From assembly GCA_017983845.1 (NCBI GenBank), contig JAGOAO010000001.1, forward strand, positions 134,136 to 198,135: a stretch of 64,000 nucleotides of DNA, in the 5' to 3' direction. Position 1 is the stretch's first letter. Each line of letters opens with the position of its first letter. The DNA comes from Sediminibacterium sp. (GTDB lineage: Bacteria > Bacteroidota > Bacteroidia > Chitinophagales > Chitinophagaceae). A model generated the notes under the pieces. It saw nothing but the letters and a program-made list of their open reading frames with translations. It had not been told where the DNA came from and did no database searches. Shown here piece after piece: positions 63,209 through 64,000 of the stretch. The translations under genes were made by a program, and so were the position numbers.

Positions 63209-64000
63209 TTAGTCTTCTGAAACCATGAAAACAATTGCTTGTCGATGTCTGTAAATTACATTACGTCCATTTTGGATAGCAGGCTTCCATTTTGGACCTC
63301 TTTGAATTACACGCACAGCTTCTTCTTTAGTACCATAACCAGGATCGTTCTCTGCTCTAACTTCAGAGATAGCACCATCCTTTGCTACGATGAAAGAAAC
63401 GACTACAGAATACTTTCCTGTAGGTGCACCATTTTCAACAGGCAAATCTCTATTCAAAGTACGCTCTAGGTATCTTACCCATCCACCTTGTCCACCTGGG
63501 AACTCAGCAGGGATTTGAACCACATTGAATACTTTATCATAGTCTTCATCCACTTTTGGGGCTTCAACTGGACCGGTGCTTTGCTCTACAGGAGCCACTA
63601 GTCCGTCGTCTTTAGAACCCTCTTGGTTGAATGAGCCAATCTTGGTGTCTTCTAATTTTTCAACTTCCTTGATCTCGTCTTCTTCCTTCACTTCCTCGTC
63701 TTTAACAATCTTTGGAGGAGTGAACTTAGTCACTTCTACCTTAGGAGGTTCTTGCTTTGGTGGTGGAGGTGGTGGAGGTGGTTCTGGCTTCTTTTCATCT
63801 TGATTTACGTTCTCTAAAGATAAATCTACAGCAACCACTTCTACTTTATCATTCTTAATAGAATTTGATAAAATTGCACCAACAGACAACGCCACAGTCA
63901 CAAGGATCATTCCTAATAGACCGTTTCTCAAACGCTTATTATACGTTCTACGTAAATCATAAGCGCCGTAAGCTTTGTTCTTGCCTTCGAAAAGGATATC
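63209..64000 (-). CDS. energy transducer TonB, N-terminus cut by window edge
   Basis: Links the proton gradient to outer-membrane transporters such as SusC. The frame is open to the right edge, where it reads ILFEGKNKAYGAYDLRRTYN just before the membrane helix. This is the usual cytoplasmic start of Bacteroidota TonB proteins, so perhaps 5-15 residues are missing. After the helix (GLLGMILVTVALSVGAILS) come a Pro-rich spacer with a run of eight prolines, an acidic linker, and the TonB C-terminal domain (EFPGGQGGWVRYLERTLNRD; YSVVVSFIVAKDGAISEV; WKPAIQNGRNVIYRHRQAI). The internal TTG at 63931 is not the start. It has its own terminator. Confidence 0.94.
   Translation of the reverse strand, partial: DILFEGKNKAYGAYDLRRTYNKRLRNGLLGMILVTVALSVGAILSNSIKNDKVEVVAVDLSLENVNQDEKKPEPPPPPPPPKQEPPKVEVTKFTPPKIVKDEEVKEEDEIKEVEKLEDTKIGSFNQEGSKDDGLVAPVEQSTGPVEAPKVDEDYDKVFNVVQIPAEFPGGQGGWVRYLERTLNRDLPVENGAPTGKYSVVVSFIVAKDGAISEVRAENDPGYGTKEEAVRVIQRGPKWKPAIQNGRNVIYRHRQAIVFMVSED

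Overview
The window is a stretch of chromosome from a member of the Bacteroidota, most likely a Chitinophagaceae-type organism (inference). The evidence is a SusC/SusD pair, a GldF/GldG gliding-type transporter component, a Bacteroidota-type TonB transducer, many lipoproteins with a Cys lipobox, a PcrB/GGGP-synthase-like enzyme, and repeated use of the Bacteroidota -7 promoter box TAnnTTTG instead of strong Shine-Dalgarno sites. Codon use is moderately AT-rich throughout, and the 22.2-24.3 kb segment looks clearly more AT-rich than its neighbours. No rRNA, tRNA, CRISPR array, transposase or phage gene was seen.

Layout. 0-4 kb: the end-truncated gene of a secreted protein, an LD-carboxypeptidase, and divergently methionyl-tRNA synthetase. 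A 113-nt inverted-repeat element follows metG. 4.1-6.6 kb: a two-gene GMC dehydrogenase complex (flavin subunit with a ferredoxin-like Cys cluster, plus a signal-bearing small subunit). 6.8-10.1 kb: class II (B12) ribonucleotide reductase. 10.4-22 kb: housekeeping genes (PcrB-like, LytS/LytTR two-component pair, dxs, scpA, an EamA exporter, frr, an N-terminal half transketolase, a LolC/E-like permease, rbfA, an MsbA-like ABC exporter). 22.2-24.2 kb: an accessory locus with a lipoprotein carrying a possibly enzymatic C-terminal domain, followed by two tandem copies of a small lipoprotein gene. The second copy is preceded by a duplicated piece of the large gene's 3' end. 24.3-38 kb: conserved core (a DksA-like protein with a histone-H1-like tail, ileS, lspA, terC, fused gldF-gldG, iscA-iscU-iscS, methylmalonyl-CoA epimerase, rnc-fabF-acpP).

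38.7-43 kb is a compact sucrose module: an SLC45-like MFS transporter, a PfkB sugar kinase and a GH13 amylosucrase. Together these predict import of sucrose, transfer of glucose to alpha-glucan, and phosphorylation of the released fructose. 43-47 kb holds an outer-membrane barrel protein, a vanadium-haloperoxidase-like lipoprotein and two membrane-anchored proteins. 47.3-60.8 kb is a polysaccharide/glycan-type locus: a LacI regulator and a beta-phosphoglucomutase-like HAD enzyme on one strand; susC, susD and two very large FG-GAP/ASPIC lipoproteins on the other. A perfect LacI-type palindrome lies between susC and lacI. Between susD and the FG-GAP genes sits an array of three intrinsic terminators alternating with two long hairpins. 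60.8-64 kb: homocysteine S-methyltransferase, mnmE and a tonB-type gene running off the right edge.

The most unusual signals are: (1) the effector-like lipoprotein with a duplicated putative partner gene and a remnant tail; (2) the terminator/hairpin array; (3) a recurring arrangement in which an exact TAnnTTTG box sits 4-6 nt before the start codon (metG, pcrB-like, lytS-like, gldFG, mnmE, nearly scpA), predicting leaderless or near-leaderless mRNAs; (4) the 113-nt cloverleaf-like element after metG.
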